Below, piece after piece: positions 35,092 to 44,223 of a stretch of 64,000 nucleotides of DNA. The notes under the pieces were generated by a model, which saw only the letters and a list, made by a program, of their open reading frames with translations, ran no database searches and was not told where the DNA came from. A program made the position numbers and the translations under genes. How positions within the stretch are numbered: position 1 is the first letter of the stretch; the number at the start of each line of letters is the position of its first letter. The stretch comes from Pseudomonas umsongensis (GTDB lineage Bacteria; Pseudomonadota; Gammaproteobacteria; Pseudomonadales; Pseudomonadaceae), in NCBI RefSeq assembly GCF_002236105.1, contig NZ_NIWU01000001.1, positions 1,860,001 through 1,924,000 on the forward strand, read 5' to 3'.

Positions 35092-35850
35092 TCAGCGCGG
35101 TGCGCGAACCTTGATCCCCGCGTCATCCAGCGCCTTGCGTGTGGCCTCGACCAATGCCAGGGCACCCGGTGTATCGCTGTGCAAACAGATGGAATCGAAT
35201 TCGATGGCCAGGTCTTCGCCTTCGACAGTGCGCACCACACCTTCCTGGCAGGCACGCAGCACCCGCGCCGCCACTTGGGTCGGGTCGTAGGCTCGTACGT
35301 TGCGGGTAAAGACGATGGAGCCGCTGAGGTCGTACTCGCGGTCGGCGTAGAACTCGCGGATCACCGGTTGGCCGAGTTCCCGGGCGACGTGCCAGATCAC
35401 TGAGTTGGGCATGCAATACAGCAGCAACTCCGGCTCCAGGCGCTGGAGATTTTCCACCAGCAAACGCGCAGCTTGCTCGTCGCGGGCCAGGTGCATGTAC
35501 AGGGCGCCGTGAGGTTTGATGTGTTGCAGCGCCACGCCCTGAACCCGGGCGAGTTCACGCAGCGCACCCAACTGGTAAAGCATGTCGTCGACCAGTTCCT
35601 GGGCCGGTGCATTGATGTGCCGGCGGCCGAAGCCGACCAGGTCGCGGAACCCCGGATGCGCGCCGATGGCCACGCCCAGTTGCTTCGCCCGTTCGACGGT
35701 GCGGCGCATGGTGCTTGGGTCGCCGGCGTGGAAACCGGTGGCGATGTTGGCGGTGCTGATGAAGCCCATCAGCTCATTGTCAACGCCATCGCCGATGGTC
35801 CATGGGCCAAAGCCTTCGCCCATGTCCGAATTGAAATCTACTGCCTGCAT
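35092..35850 (-). CDS. pxpA: 5-oxoprolinase subunit PxpA (LamB/YcsF family)
   Basis: This 252-residue protein has the YcsF/PxpA signature: [14 protein letters not shown] at the N-terminus, [30 protein letters not shown], and [15 protein letters not shown]. PxpA has a deacetylase-like barrel and works with PxpB and PxpC in ATP-dependent opening of cyclic amides such as 5-oxoproline. ATG 35850 follows AGGAG; the longer frame to 35991 would run into the LysR promoter. First gene of the minus-strand operon pxpA, carrier, carboxylase, pxpB, pxpC. Confidence 0.92.
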   Translation of the reverse strand: MQAVDFNSDMGEGFGPWTIGDGVDNELMGFISTANIATGFHAGDPSTMRRTVERAKQLGVAIGAHPGFRDLVGFGRRHINAPAQELVDDMLYQLGALRELARVQGVALQHIKPHGALYMHLARDEQAARLLVENLQRLEPELLLYCMPNSVIWHVARELGQPVIREFYADREYDLSGSIVFTRNVRAYDPTQVAARVLRACQEGVVRTVEGEDLAIEFDSICLHSDTPGALALVEATRKALDDAGIKVRAPR

Positions 35851-35942
35851 GACGCTTGCTCCTGACGCTTGTGACTTCATGCAGGCCACGTTAAATTCCC
35901 GCCACCCCCCTTGGGAAGATCTATTATCAGAGGGGCCATCTT

Positions 35943-35971
35943 CTGAAAAACAGATAACCCTGAAAAACAGA
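35943..35971. promoter_or_regulatory. Direct repeat in the pxpA-lysR intergenic region
   Basis: CTGAAAAACAGA occurs twice, at 35943-35954 and 35960-35971, 17 bases apart, just upstream of the LysR start. Each copy is itself partly palindromic (CTG...CAG). A binding site for the LysR protein or RNA polymerase control is inferred from position only. Confidence 0.45.
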
Positions 35972-35984
35972 CAATGGAGCGCCC

Positions 35985-36902
35985 ATGTCACTGACCCTGC
36001 GCCAGGTCCGCTATTTCGTCGCCACCGCGGAGATCGGGCAAATTTCCCAAGCGGCCATTCACCTGAACATTTCCCAGTCCGCGGTGACCACCGCGATCAA
36101 GGAGCTGGAAGCCATGCTCGGCACGCTGTTGTTCCAGCGCTCGGCCCAAGGCATGAGCCTGACCGATGCCGGGCGGCATTTTCTCAACCGTGCCTATGTG
36201 ATTTTGCGCAGCGTCGACGACGCGCTGAATAGCCCGCTGCCGGACGTCCGCGCCAGTGGCCTGTTACGTTTGGCCGCGAGCTACACGGTGATCGGCTACT
36301 TTCTGCCGCACCACCTGCAACGGCTTGAACACTGGCACCCGGACGTAGCCATCGAGGTCCACGAACAAGAGCGCACGGCCATCGAGCAAGGCCTGCTGGA
36401 AGGAAAATTCGACATGGCGGTGGTGCTGACCGCGAACCTCACTCACCCGGACATCGTTTCGGAAACCCTCTTCAACTCCGAACGCCGGTTATGGCTGCCC
36501 AGCCATCACCCCCTGCTCGAACGCTCCGCCGTCAGCCTGGCTGACGTTGCGCAAGAGCCCTTTATCCTGTTGACCGTCGACGAAGCCGAACAGAGCGCCA
36601 AGCGTTACTGGGAACACGCGCACCAGCAGCCAAACGTACGGATACGCACCAGTTCAGTCGAAGCGGTGCGCAGCATGGTCGCCAATGGCAGCGGCGTGGC
36701 GATCCTCTCGGACCTGGTGCACCGCCCCTGGTCGCTGGAGGGCAAACGCATCGAAACCCTGACCGTCACTGACAAGGTAACCCCCATGAGCGTAGGCCTG
36801 GCCTGGCATCGCGAGCGCGATTTCAGCCCGGCCATGCAAGCGTTTCGTAACTATTTCCACGATGCATTCCTGGCGCCGCAACAACTGTCGGCACGGCGCT
36901 AG
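35985..36902 (+). CDS. LysR family regulator, divergent from the pxp operon
   Basis: This 305-residue protein has an N-terminal LysR helix-turn-helix ([49 protein letters not shown]) and a two-lobed effector domain. GGAG precedes the ATG. It is divergent from pxpA with 134 bases between, which is the standard layout for a LysR activator of the neighbouring operon. The ligand might be the cyclic amide substrate. Confidence 0.92.
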   Translation: MSLTLRQVRYFVATAEIGQISQAAIHLNISQSAVTTAIKELEAMLGTLLFQRSAQGMSLTDAGRHFLNRAYVILRSVDDALNSPLPDVRASGLLRLAASYTVIGYFLPHHLQRLEHWHPDVAIEVHEQERTAIEQGLLEGKFDMAVVLTANLTHPDIVSETLFNSERRLWLPSHHPLLERSAVSLADVAQEPFILLTVDEAEQSAKRYWEHAHQQPNVRIRTSSVEAVRSMVANGSGVAILSDLVHRPWSLEGKRIETLTVTDKVTPMSVGLAWHRERDFSPAMQAFRNYFHDAFLAPQQLSARR

Positions 36903-36932
36903 TTCACCCGTCGAAGCTGTGTTCCAGGTTCG

Positions 36933-37796
36933 TCATCCGGCCGCGGAACGTTGCCTTTTTATGCGGTACATATCGTCGTCCGCATGGCTGAGCAGCGTAT
37001 CGGCATCCTCTCCGTCCGCGGGATAACAGGCGATACCGATACTGCAGGACGGCATTGTGAGTACGGAAGAGTCGGCATCCGGTGGCTCGGCCATGACCGC
37101 GAGAATCTGCGCCACTTTCTCGCACACATCGCCCTGGGACTGGATATCGGTCAACAGTACCGTGAATTCATCACCGCCCATCCGGGCCACCGTGTCCGTC
37201 TCGCGCACGCAGCCTTGCAGCCGACGGGCAATCATGCGGAGCACCTGATCGCCCGCTGCATGGCCATGGACATCGTTGATGCCCTTGAAGTCATTGACAT
37301 CCAAAAACAGCAACGCCAGGCTGCTGTCGTGGCGCTGTGCCGCGCGCAGGGCCGCATCCAGCCGATCATTGAACAGCGCACGATTGGCCAGCCCTGTCAG
37401 CGGGTCATGATGGGCGAGGAAGCGCAATTCCTCCTCCGCCTGCCAGAGGGCCGTGACATTGCGCGCAACGCCGATCCGCGCCCCCACCTCCTCGGACCAG
37501 AAGGCTGCCCACAGGATGTGCACGACTCCGCCATCCTTGCGGATATAACGGTTGCGGAAATCGAAGTGCGGCTGGCCATTCATGACCCGGACAATGGAGG
37601 CTCGCGTTTTCGCCAGGTCGTCAGGGTGCATGTAGTCAGTGATCGGGGTGCCGGTCAGCTCGTCAGCACGGTAACCAAGCAGCGCCTGACAGGCATCACT
37701 GACAAATACGATCTGGTTATCCCTGTCGACCACGAAGACCGTGTCCAGCATCAGATGGATCAGTTTGGGGTAGAGCGCTTGCAGGTCAACGGGCAT
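36933..37796 (-). CDS. PAS-GGDEF diguanylate cyclase
   Basis: This 287-residue cytoplasmic protein has an N-terminal PAS domain (about 10-125: VFVVDRDNQIVFVSDACQALLG, ending with a PAC-like segment) and a GGDEF domain (about 130-285). The active site MGGDEF is intact, and the product-inhibition motif RETD lies exactly five residues before it, so it should make c-di-GMP with feedback control. DPLTGLANR marks the domain start. There is no membrane segment. The PAS ligand cannot be told. Confidence 0.92.
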   Translation of the reverse strand: MPVDLQALYPKLIHLMLDTVFVVDRDNQIVFVSDACQALLGYRADELTGTPITDYMHPDDLAKTRASIVRVMNGQPHFDFRNRYIRKDGGVVHILWAAFWSEEVGARIGVARNVTALWQAEEELRFLAHHDPLTGLANRALFNDRLDAALRAAQRHDSSLALLFLDVNDFKGINDVHGHAAGDQVLRMIARRLQGCVRETDTVARMGGDEFTVLLTDIQSQGDVCEKVAQILAVMAEPPDADSSVLTMPSCSIGIACYPADGEDADTLLSHADDDMYRIKRQRSAAG

Positions 37797-37891
37797 AGGT
37801 CAGCGAGTCCCGGTTCATGTAGCCTGATCATGCCTGATCGCGAAGGGAGGCGGCTAGGCGTGCGGCAAGGTTTTGCTGGCCCAATGCCGAC

Positions 37892-38848
37892 TCAAGCGGA
37901 GTGCCTGCGCCAGGTGCCGGGCGATGTACCGAACTGGCGCTTGAAGGCGCGACTGAACGCCGCTTCGGATTCGTAGCCGACTGAAAAGCCGATTTGCGCC
38001 ACATTCCCCCGCCCTTCCCGCAAGTGTTGAGCCGCCACGTGCATACGCCAGAGCGTCAGGTATTGCATCGGCGGCTGCCCGACCAATGCGGTGAATCGCT
38101 GGGCGAACACCGAGCGCGACATGCCCACCTCGAGCGCCAGGGTTTCAGCGGTCCAGCCCTCGGTCGGACGCGCATGGAGCAGTGCCAGTGCGCGCCCGAT
38201 ATGCGGATCGCGCAAACCCGCCAACCACCCGCGCCGCTCTGCCGGGAGGCTCGCGACGTACTGGCTGACGGCTTCGACGAAAAGCAATTCAGACAGTTTG
38301 GCAATGACTGCCGTTGAGCCGACGCGTCCTGCCGCTGTCTCGCTCACCGCGAAACGGAACGAGCTTTCAATCCAGGCCCCCGAAGCCGTCGCGCGCATGT
38401 CCAGTTTCAGTACCGATGGCAGCGACGACAGCAACGGACTGAAGGGGGTTTCAGAGCCGAGGAAGCCGCACAACAGCTGTGTGGCCTCCCCGCCCCCGCC
38501 GCACTTGATGCGTGAAATGCCGCCGACTGACGGCGGCGTAATGACGTCGCGCGCCGGCATGGGTGTAAAGCCCAGGTCACTGCCAAACGTATGAACATCA
38601 TTGCGAGGTAGCAGGATCAATTCGCCTGCGCGCACGTCGAGGGGGGCGCCATCGTCGACGCGCAATTGCATGTGCCCCGCCGCGACAAAATGCGAGGCAA
38701 TGATATGTCGAGGCGCCGCCACGAACGGTTTGCAATCGTCGGCAGAGATTCTGCCGATCATGCACCAGGGCGCAGTGAACTCTGCCTCGAGAAACACTCC
38801 CCCAGACAGCCGGATCACACGCAACACATCGGAAAGCGCATCGAGCAT
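37892..38848 (-). CDS. AraC family regulator with a cupin-type sensor domain
   Basis: This 318-residue protein has a C-terminal AraC domain (about 215-315: HIGRALALLHARPTEGWTAETLALEVGMSRSVFAQRF and IGFSVGYESEAAFSRAFKRQFG) and an N-terminal AraC_N-type cupin (FVAAGHMQLRVDDG, AGELILLPRNDVHTFGS). It is divergent from the diiron protein gene with about 180 bases between, and is its probable regulator. Confidence 0.9.
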   Translation of the reverse strand: MLDALSDVLRVIRLSGGVFLEAEFTAPWCMIGRISADDCKPFVAAPRHIIASHFVAAGHMQLRVDDGAPLDVRAGELILLPRNDVHTFGSDLGFTPMPARDVITPPSVGGISRIKCGGGGEATQLLCGFLGSETPFSPLLSSLPSVLKLDMRATASGAWIESSFRFAVSETAAGRVGSTAVIAKLSELLFVEAVSQYVASLPAERRGWLAGLRDPHIGRALALLHARPTEGWTAETLALEVGMSRSVFAQRFTALVGQPPMQYLTLWRMHVAAQHLREGRGNVAQIGFSVGYESEAAFSRAFKRQFGTSPGTWRRHSA

Positions 38849-39031
38849 TTGCCACCCCTCCTTTACGGAGTCTGGAGCAAGTAATCAGGCGCAGCGGTCA
38901 TTCTTCACCCGGACGGCGAGGCCTAGATTAGCACCAACGCGGACTCGGCGATCAGGACTCTCCCCAGAGGCTTCACCCTGGGTCATTGGCTCCGCCCCAT
39001 TGTGGCTCGACCTGGAAAATTGGAGATCGAT

Positions 39032-39985
39032 ATGAACACCTTCGCGACCCTCCCCATCCCTGATTCGCGCAACGCCGCCCGTTACGCGCAACTGGTCAGG
39101 TCATCAAAGAAAGCCGAATGGCAGATCGATCGCGATCTGCTGCAGGACCGGCATTTCGACTTCTCGCGCAAATTCCTGCCCGACTCACTGTCGCTGGTCG
39201 ACCGCCTGACCTTTCTTGACGCACACCAGGCGCGCCTGCTCAGCCAGATTCAAGGCCGGACCTATGCGTACCTCTTTGGCCTGGTCGAGCGCTTTATCAG
39301 TGCCAAAATGCTCGATCAGGGTCGCGCCCATGTGTTCGACGATCAGCTCGCACTCGAAGCGCTGGTGCGCTTCTCCAATGACGAGATCAAGCATCAGGAA
39401 CTGTTCCGACGCATCGAGACAATGATTGGCTCGCAACTGCCGGCGGGATATCGTCAAGTGGCCGATCCAAACGACGTGGCGCGCGTGGTGCTGGCATCCA
39501 GCACCTGGTCGGTGCTGGCGCTGACCTGTCATATCGAGTTGTTCGTGCAATCCCACTACGCACAAAGCATCGCCCCGCACGAAGAGCTATGCCCGCTGTT
39601 CAAGGACGTCTTCAAGTTTCACTGGAAGGATGAAAGCCGACACGTCGTGCTCGATGAACTGGAGTGGAAGGCCGAGCACGCAAAACTGTCGCCCGCCGAA
39701 TGCGACCAGGCAGTGAACGACCTGATAGCACTGGTGGCGGCCGTCGACGCCATCCTGCAGGCACAATCGACAGCCGATGCCGAGTACTTCACGCGCCATG
39801 CTTCACGATCATTCAGTGTCGACGAAGCAGCACGCATCAACGCCTGCATGCTGGACGCCTACCGCTGGCAGTACATTATCTCGGGCGTGCAGCATCCACA
39901 CTTTGCCCGGCTGCTGACGCGCATGACAACGCCAGCCCAGATGTCGCGGATCAACACCGCACTGTCACCCATCATGGGCCATTGA
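39032..39985 (+). CDS. Ferritin-like diiron protein, function unassigned
   Basis: This 317-residue protein carries the ligand set of a four-helix-bundle diiron carboxylate enzyme: Glu86 (LVERF), Glu118 and His121 (NDEIKHQ), Glu169 (CHIEL), Glu201 and His204 (KDESRH). The E, ExxH, E, ExxH spacing fits oxygenases, desaturases and oxidases of the ferritin-like superfamily. I cannot assign it to a named family. ATG 39032 has GGAG seven bases upstream. A MAPEG-family membrane protein starts 15 bases after its stop, and an AraC gene is divergent, so it is likely an inducible oxidation system. Confidence 0.75.
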   Translation: MNTFATLPIPDSRNAARYAQLVRSSKKAEWQIDRDLLQDRHFDFSRKFLPDSLSLVDRLTFLDAHQARLLSQIQGRTYAYLFGLVERFISAKMLDQGRAHVFDDQLALEALVRFSNDEIKHQELFRRIETMIGSQLPAGYRQVADPNDVARVVLASSTWSVLALTCHIELFVQSHYAQSIAPHEELCPLFKDVFKFHWKDESRHVVLDELEWKAEHAKLSPAECDQAVNDLIALVAAVDAILQAQSTADAEYFTRHASRSFSVDEAARINACMLDAYRWQYIISGVQHPHFARLLTRMTTPAQMSRINTALSPIMGH

Positions 39986-40000
39986 TCGAGACTGGCCGCC

Positions 40001-40429
40001 ATGACAATACCGATGTGGATGCTGCTTGGGTTCGCGACCTGGACGTTACTGCTGTTAATGGCCACCGTCGGGGTCTATCGCTGGGCCAGGATACTGTTCT
40101 CGAATGCGCCGATTGCCTCTTTCCGAAGCGATCGGCTCGAGGGCGAGGACTGGTATCGGCGCGGGGTAAGGGCACACGCCAACTGCGTGGAAAACCTGCC
40201 TGTGTTTGGCGTCATCGTGTGGTTGATTTCCGCCCTTGGCGTTGAAGGACCTACGGTAAACTACTTGTCGATACTCATTCTGGTTGCCCGGGTGTGTCAG
40301 TCGCTGGTGCATGTCTGCCATGAACAAACCAATGCGTTCGTGGCAGTTCGGTTTAGCTTCTTTTTCGTTCAGTTGGCCTGTTTTCTCACGCTCATCGTGA
40401 TGGCCGCCGGGTACGGCACACTCTTCTGA
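40001..40429 (+). CDS. MAPEG family membrane protein
   Basis: This 142-residue protein has four hydrophobic helices and MAPEG landmarks: RRGVRAHANCVENLPVFGVIVWL is the usual glutathione-site region with the conserved E-N pair, followed by LVHVCHEQTNAFVAVRF. Members are membrane glutathione transferases or related enzymes. It follows the diiron gene by 15 bases and is likely co-transcribed, which suggests conjugation or reduction of a lipophilic product. Confidence 0.85.
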   Translation: MTIPMWMLLGFATWTLLLLMATVGVYRWARILFSNAPIASFRSDRLEGEDWYRRGVRAHANCVENLPVFGVIVWLISALGVEGPTVNYLSILILVARVCQSLVHVCHEQTNAFVAVRFSFFFVQLACFLTLIVMAAGYGTLF

Positions 40430-40493
40430 ACCCAGGCCATGGCCTGCGCTACTTGCGCAGGCCACAGTACCGAACGGCTTGCCTGATGCGCCC

Positions 40494-40937
40494 CTAGCCA
40501 GCGCTGATGTTTCCGCAGAAAAGTGGGCGGCTACCGTCTGCCGGACTGCTGCGAACCAGCAAGGCATAGCTACCCTTGGTCAAATCGCTCAGCGCCACCG
40601 GTGCCTGGGCCCAATGTTGGGTACGCGGGGCCAGCGATGGGTAGTCGACGCTATTGGCCTGACGGGTCCTGTACGCCGGTTGCGTACCCAATTGCTGGCA
40701 CGAGCCTGCGTAGATTGCAGTGTCGAGACGGCTGGAAACAGCCATATCGTGGGGGACTCCACCGACGGTGAGCCAGATACTGGTTTGATCGCCCACCGGG
40801 CTGAGGGTGGCTCGAGCGATATGCTCTGCGTTTTGCGGGGTAGCATTGAGGGGGACATCGACAATTTCGTTTCTGCTCGCGCAGCCCGAAATCGCCCCTG
40901 CCGCCACTACCAACGCCAGCCAAGATGCACTGTTCAT
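40494..40937 (-). CDS. Small outer-membrane-type lipoprotein, unknown function
   Basis: This 147-residue protein has a lipoprotein signal: hydrophobic WLALVVAAGA, then lipobox ISGC with the acylated Cys near residue 19 and Ala-Ser after it, so sorting to the outer membrane is expected. The mature part has two further cysteines (SCQQLG and FCGNIS) that could form a disulphide. I do not recognise the domain. ATG 40937 has AGGAG eight bases upstream. Convergent with the MAPEG gene. Confidence 0.75.
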   Translation of the reverse strand: MNSASWLALVVAAGAISGCASRNEIVDVPLNATPQNAEHIARATLSPVGDQTSIWLTVGGVPHDMAVSSRLDTAIYAGSCQQLGTQPAYRTRQANSVDYPSLAPRTQHWAQAPVALSDLTKGSYALLVRSSPADGSRPLFCGNISAG

Positions 40938-41037
40938 CACAGGTCTCCTGAGTTGAGTTGCGTAGACTTCATCCCCCCTGTGAAGTCTAGTGGTCCCCCC
41001 CGCAAGCGGGATCTGGCTGATGGGTGGTCATCGGGCC

Positions 41038-41062
41038 GTAAGAGCCAGGCTTGCCAGCGAAG
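41038..41062. repeat. Single degenerate REP half
   Basis: GTAAGAGCCAGGCTTGCCAG, one half of the REP type found in the 14.7-kb array. It lies in the ~270-base gap before the toxin-antitoxin pair. The sequence TATACT at about 41165 could be a -10 box for that operon. Confidence 0.6.
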
Positions 41063-41208
41063 AACGATGACGCGGTGCAGAAAAGACACCACAGCGCATG
41101 GTTCGCCGTATCGCTGTTTCCTGCAGCTGCCGCTGGTCGAGAGCCGCTTGTTCTGTAGACTCAATATACTTATGTTTGATTCTAAGGACTCAAAGACAGG
41201 TAATGCAC

Positions 41209-41613
41209 ATGGCCGTCGCTTCCCAGCCCCAATCTTTCAGCAAAAACCAATGCGTCACCGGCCTGCGCGCTGCGGTGGGCATTCTGGAAAAGTGGCACGC
41301 CAGCAGCGAGCAGGCCTGTCGTATCCTGCGCATTTCCCGCAGCACCTACACCCGCGCGCGCCAGCATGATCCTGACTGGGCGGTGGCGCTGGATGCGGAC
41401 CAGATGCAGCGCATCAGTCTTGTGTTGAACATTCACGCCACGTTGCGCCTGGTGTTCGACAATCCGGACAACGTCTATGGCTTCGTCTCGATGGCCAATG
41501 ACAACGAGTTTTTCAATGGGCGCTCGCCGCTGGTGATCATGGCCCAGGGCGACATGATTTCCCTGTACGAGACCTTTCGGCGCATCGATATGCTGCGGGG
41601 CGCGCAATGGTGA
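41209..41613 (+). CDS. Xre/MbcA-ParS-type antitoxin (DUF2384)
   Basis: This 134-residue protein is the antitoxin of an Xre-RES module. The N-terminal half is a helix-turn-helix (LRAAVGILEKWHASSEQACRILRISRSTYTRARQ) and the C-terminal half the DUF2384 toxin-binding domain (RISLVLNIHATLRLVFDNPDNVYGFVSMANDNEFFNGRSPLVIM in segments). ATG 41209 is about nine bases past CAGG; ATG 41203 is an alternative. The stop overlaps the toxin start by seven bases. Antitoxins of this group neutralise the toxin and repress the operon. Confidence 0.92.
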   Translation: MAVASQPQSFSKNQCVTGLRAAVGILEKWHASSEQACRILRISRSTYTRARQHDPDWAVALDADQMQRISLVLNIHATLRLVFDNPDNVYGFVSMANDNEFFNGRSPLVIMAQGDMISLYETFRRIDMLRGAQW

Positions 41614-42299
41614 CGTTGAGCGAGCTGGCGGTGTTTGCCGGGCAGGCATTGCAGGCTTACCGGCTGGTCAACTCTAAGTTTCCGCCGATTGCATTGTTCG
41701 ACGACGTGGCGAGCGCGGATGAATTTGAGGTGCTGTTCGAGATTCAGGCGCTGACCAATCCCCGATTGAAGAATGAGGTCGGTGAGCTTGAGTTGATCCC
41801 ACGGAGCGAAATCCCGTTCGGGATTGCTGGCTGCTCGTACGCCACCGCGCCTTTCACTCACATCAATCCGGCGGGCTCGCGGTTCAGCGATGGCAGCTAT
41901 GGGGTGTTGTACCTGGCGGATTCGATGGAAACCGCACTGGCCGAGGTGAGGTATCACCAGGGCCTGTACTGGTCGAAGGTATCGGGCCTGAACTATGAGC
42001 GGTTTGTGTTCAGGGGACTGTCGTGTTCATTCATGGATACGGGGATGAAAGACGCCACCGCCCTGCCGATCAACGACCCGGTGTATGCGCCTGACGATTA
42101 CAGCCATTCCCACGCACTGGGCCGGGCAATCAGGAAAGCTGGCTACCCAGGCCTGCGTTATCGCTCGGTGCGCCTGCCAGGCAGTGATTGCTGGGCGTTG
42201 ATGACGCCAAGGCCTGTCTCTTCAATCATCCAGACCGCTCATTACGAGATGGTCTGGAACGGGCAGATCACCAGTGTCAGCCAGATCAACGAGGCTTGA
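41607..42299 (+). CDS. RES domain toxin (MbcT/ParT-like)
   Basis: This 230-residue protein has the RES domain with its conserved Arg/Tyr, Glu and Ser features: the RES-type AYRLVNSKFPP at the N-terminus, GSRFSDGSYGVLYLADSMETALAEVRYH in the middle, and a C-terminal GYPGLRYRSVRLPG. Known members degrade or modify NAD+ (or ADP-ribosylate a PRPP synthetase) and stop growth. Its start codon lies inside the antitoxin gene, giving coupled translation with the antitoxin made first. Confidence 0.93.
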   Translation: MVTLSELAVFAGQALQAYRLVNSKFPPIALFDDVASADEFEVLFEIQALTNPRLKNEVGELELIPRSEIPFGIAGCSYATAPFTHINPAGSRFSDGSYGVLYLADSMETALAEVRYHQGLYWSKVSGLNYERFVFRGLSCSFMDTGMKDATALPINDPVYAPDDYSHSHALGRAIRKAGYPGLRYRSVRLPGSDCWALMTPRPVSSIIQTAHYEMVWNGQITSVSQINEA

Positions 42300-42313
42300 G
42301 GCAAATCTCGCAC

Positions 42314-43987
42314 CTAGTGGCGGCAACGCTCGCCGTTGCGGCAAAAACACGACGCCGAAATCTCCACATCCGCCCGGGCCATGGCCAGGTTGAGACGAAC
42401 CTGCGCAGCGGCCGCTTCGCCATCGCGACCCAGGCGCTTCAAGCATTCCACGTAGCCGTGCAGGCTCCACACGTTGTCCAGGTGCCAGGACGCGCGACTG
42501 AGGGTGTTGTCCAGGCCCAGGTCGGCACGATAGGCGTGCAGGGCTTCTTCCACCCTGCCCTGTTCCAGCAACAGCGCGCCCAGTGCGTGGCGCACCGGTT
42601 GCATCCAGCCCCAGGGCTCGTCGTAAGGCAGGTGATCGTCCAGCGATTGCGCCTCGCGCAGGTGAGCGAAAGCTTCGTCGAAGTTACCTTTGCGGTACTC
42701 GATTTCGCCGCGCAGCATGCCCGCGGCCACCGCCAGGATATCGTTGCATTTGTTGTTGAAGAGGTAGCGCGTGTCCGGCACCCGGGCCCAGGCCTCAAGG
42801 AACAGGTGATGCTCGGTCTCGGCGTTGGCGACTTGCCCGCAAGCCGCAAAGGCCACGCCTTTGGCGTAGTGCAGCATGGCCGTGGTCACGCAGTACAGCG
42901 TCGGGTCCTGGGGCGATGGTGTGGCGAGGATGTCTTGCCATTTGCCGAAGCGGATCTGCACGTGGGCCTTCATCGAGACGAAGCTTTCGAGCCAGTCGGC
43001 CATGGGCGGTGTTTCCACCCGCAGGAGGTCTTCCTTGATGGTTTCGGCCAGTTGCTCGGCGGCTTCCAGGGCCGGCTGGTACTGACCGAGGAACATCGCC
43101 GAGTAGAGTTTGAAATGGTAATTGTGGCTGCGGTACAGGGTGTAGAAGTTGATTGGCCCTTCCTTGGCCAGATAGAGACTGTCGGCCTCGATTGCCCGCT
43201 GATTGGTGATCATGGCCCCGCGATAATCGCCGCAGAGCACGTCGATGTGCGACGGCATATGGCGCAGGTGTCCGGCATCCGGTACCAGGTCGCGCAGGAT
43301 ATCGCCCGCGCGCAGGGCCCGTTCCGGGTACGGCGACATTTCCAGGGTGTGGACGTACATGTGCAGTACGCCGGCGTGCGGCGCTTCGCCGTGTTGCTCC
43401 ATGCGTTGCAGGGCCCGCTCAAGCACGGCCACGGTTTCCAGGGTGTCGGCGCCAGCCGCCGGCTGGCCGGTTTTCAAGTCCCATAACTGCCAGGGCGTGC
43501 GGTCAATCAGCGCTTCGGCGAACAGCGCCACCACATCTGGATCGTCGGGAAATCGCTGGTACACATCGCGCATGGACGCCGCATAGGCATCGTTCCAGGT
43601 AAAGAGCTCATCTACGCTGCTCGTCTGCTCGGCCTGGTAACGTTGCTGCAACGCGTGGATCAGGGCTTGCTCCACTGGCGTCGTACCTTCGAGGTGCACC
43701 AAGGCGATTTGTGTCGCCAGTCGCGCCTGGGCCACGGCCTCCTTGAGCTCTTGTTCGATGAAGGCGTCCCAGCGCTTGTTGTAGTTGGGTCCCGAGGCAT
43801 AGGCGATGCCCCAGTAGGCCATCGCGCAGTTGCGGTCGTGCTCCAGGGCCTTCTGGAAACAACGGATGGCTTCGTCGTGGTTGTAGCCGTAGCACCACAT
43901 CAGGCCGCGGTCGAACCAGAGTTGGGTTTGGGCTGAGCTCGTCGTCACGGGGCGGCTGTAGGTGCCCAGGTCGTAATAGTCGTGCAT
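42314..43987 (-). CDS. Tetratricopeptide repeat protein
   Basis: This 557-residue cytoplasmic protein is all-helical with TPR-like units near the N-terminus (GYNHDEAIRCFQKALEHDRNCAMAYWGIAYA) and C-terminus (GNFDEAFAHLREAQSLDDHL, GRVEEALHAYRADLGLD). It ends in a Cys-rich tail (SCFCRNGERC). Proteins of this length and start (HDYYDLGTYSRPV) are conserved hypothetical TPR proteins; no enzymatic motif is seen. Its 3' end meets the RES toxin with 14 bases between. Confidence 0.8.
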   Translation of the reverse strand: MHDYYDLGTYSRPVTTSSAQTQLWFDRGLMWCYGYNHDEAIRCFQKALEHDRNCAMAYWGIAYASGPNYNKRWDAFIEQELKEAVAQARLATQIALVHLEGTTPVEQALIHALQQRYQAEQTSSVDELFTWNDAYAASMRDVYQRFPDDPDVVALFAEALIDRTPWQLWDLKTGQPAAGADTLETVAVLERALQRMEQHGEAPHAGVLHMYVHTLEMSPYPERALRAGDILRDLVPDAGHLRHMPSHIDVLCGDYRGAMITNQRAIEADSLYLAKEGPINFYTLYRSHNYHFKLYSAMFLGQYQPALEAAEQLAETIKEDLLRVETPPMADWLESFVSMKAHVQIRFGKWQDILATPSPQDPTLYCVTTAMLHYAKGVAFAACGQVANAETEHHLFLEAWARVPDTRYLFNNKCNDILAVAAGMLRGEIEYRKGNFDEAFAHLREAQSLDDHLPYDEPWGWMQPVRHALGALLLEQGRVEEALHAYRADLGLDNTLSRASWHLDNVWSLHGYVECLKRLGRDGEAAAAQVRLNLAMARADVEISASCFCRNGERCRH

Positions 43988-44223
43988 CGGTTTATCCTCT
44001 CGATCAGAGTGCGGAACCTGCGAAAACCCAGCATACCCCTGTGCACCTGGCCGGGCGTCACAGCCGACGACAGGCTGCGCTCTATCATCATGCCTACACG
44101 AGGCAGGCCACTGACTCTATCAATCGCATCGATGTTCACCATCACCTCAATGAAGTTCTCTTAAAAACTCCACGGCGTAACATCAGCTCCATACCAAACA
44201 ACTACACCCCGGAGCACACGATC

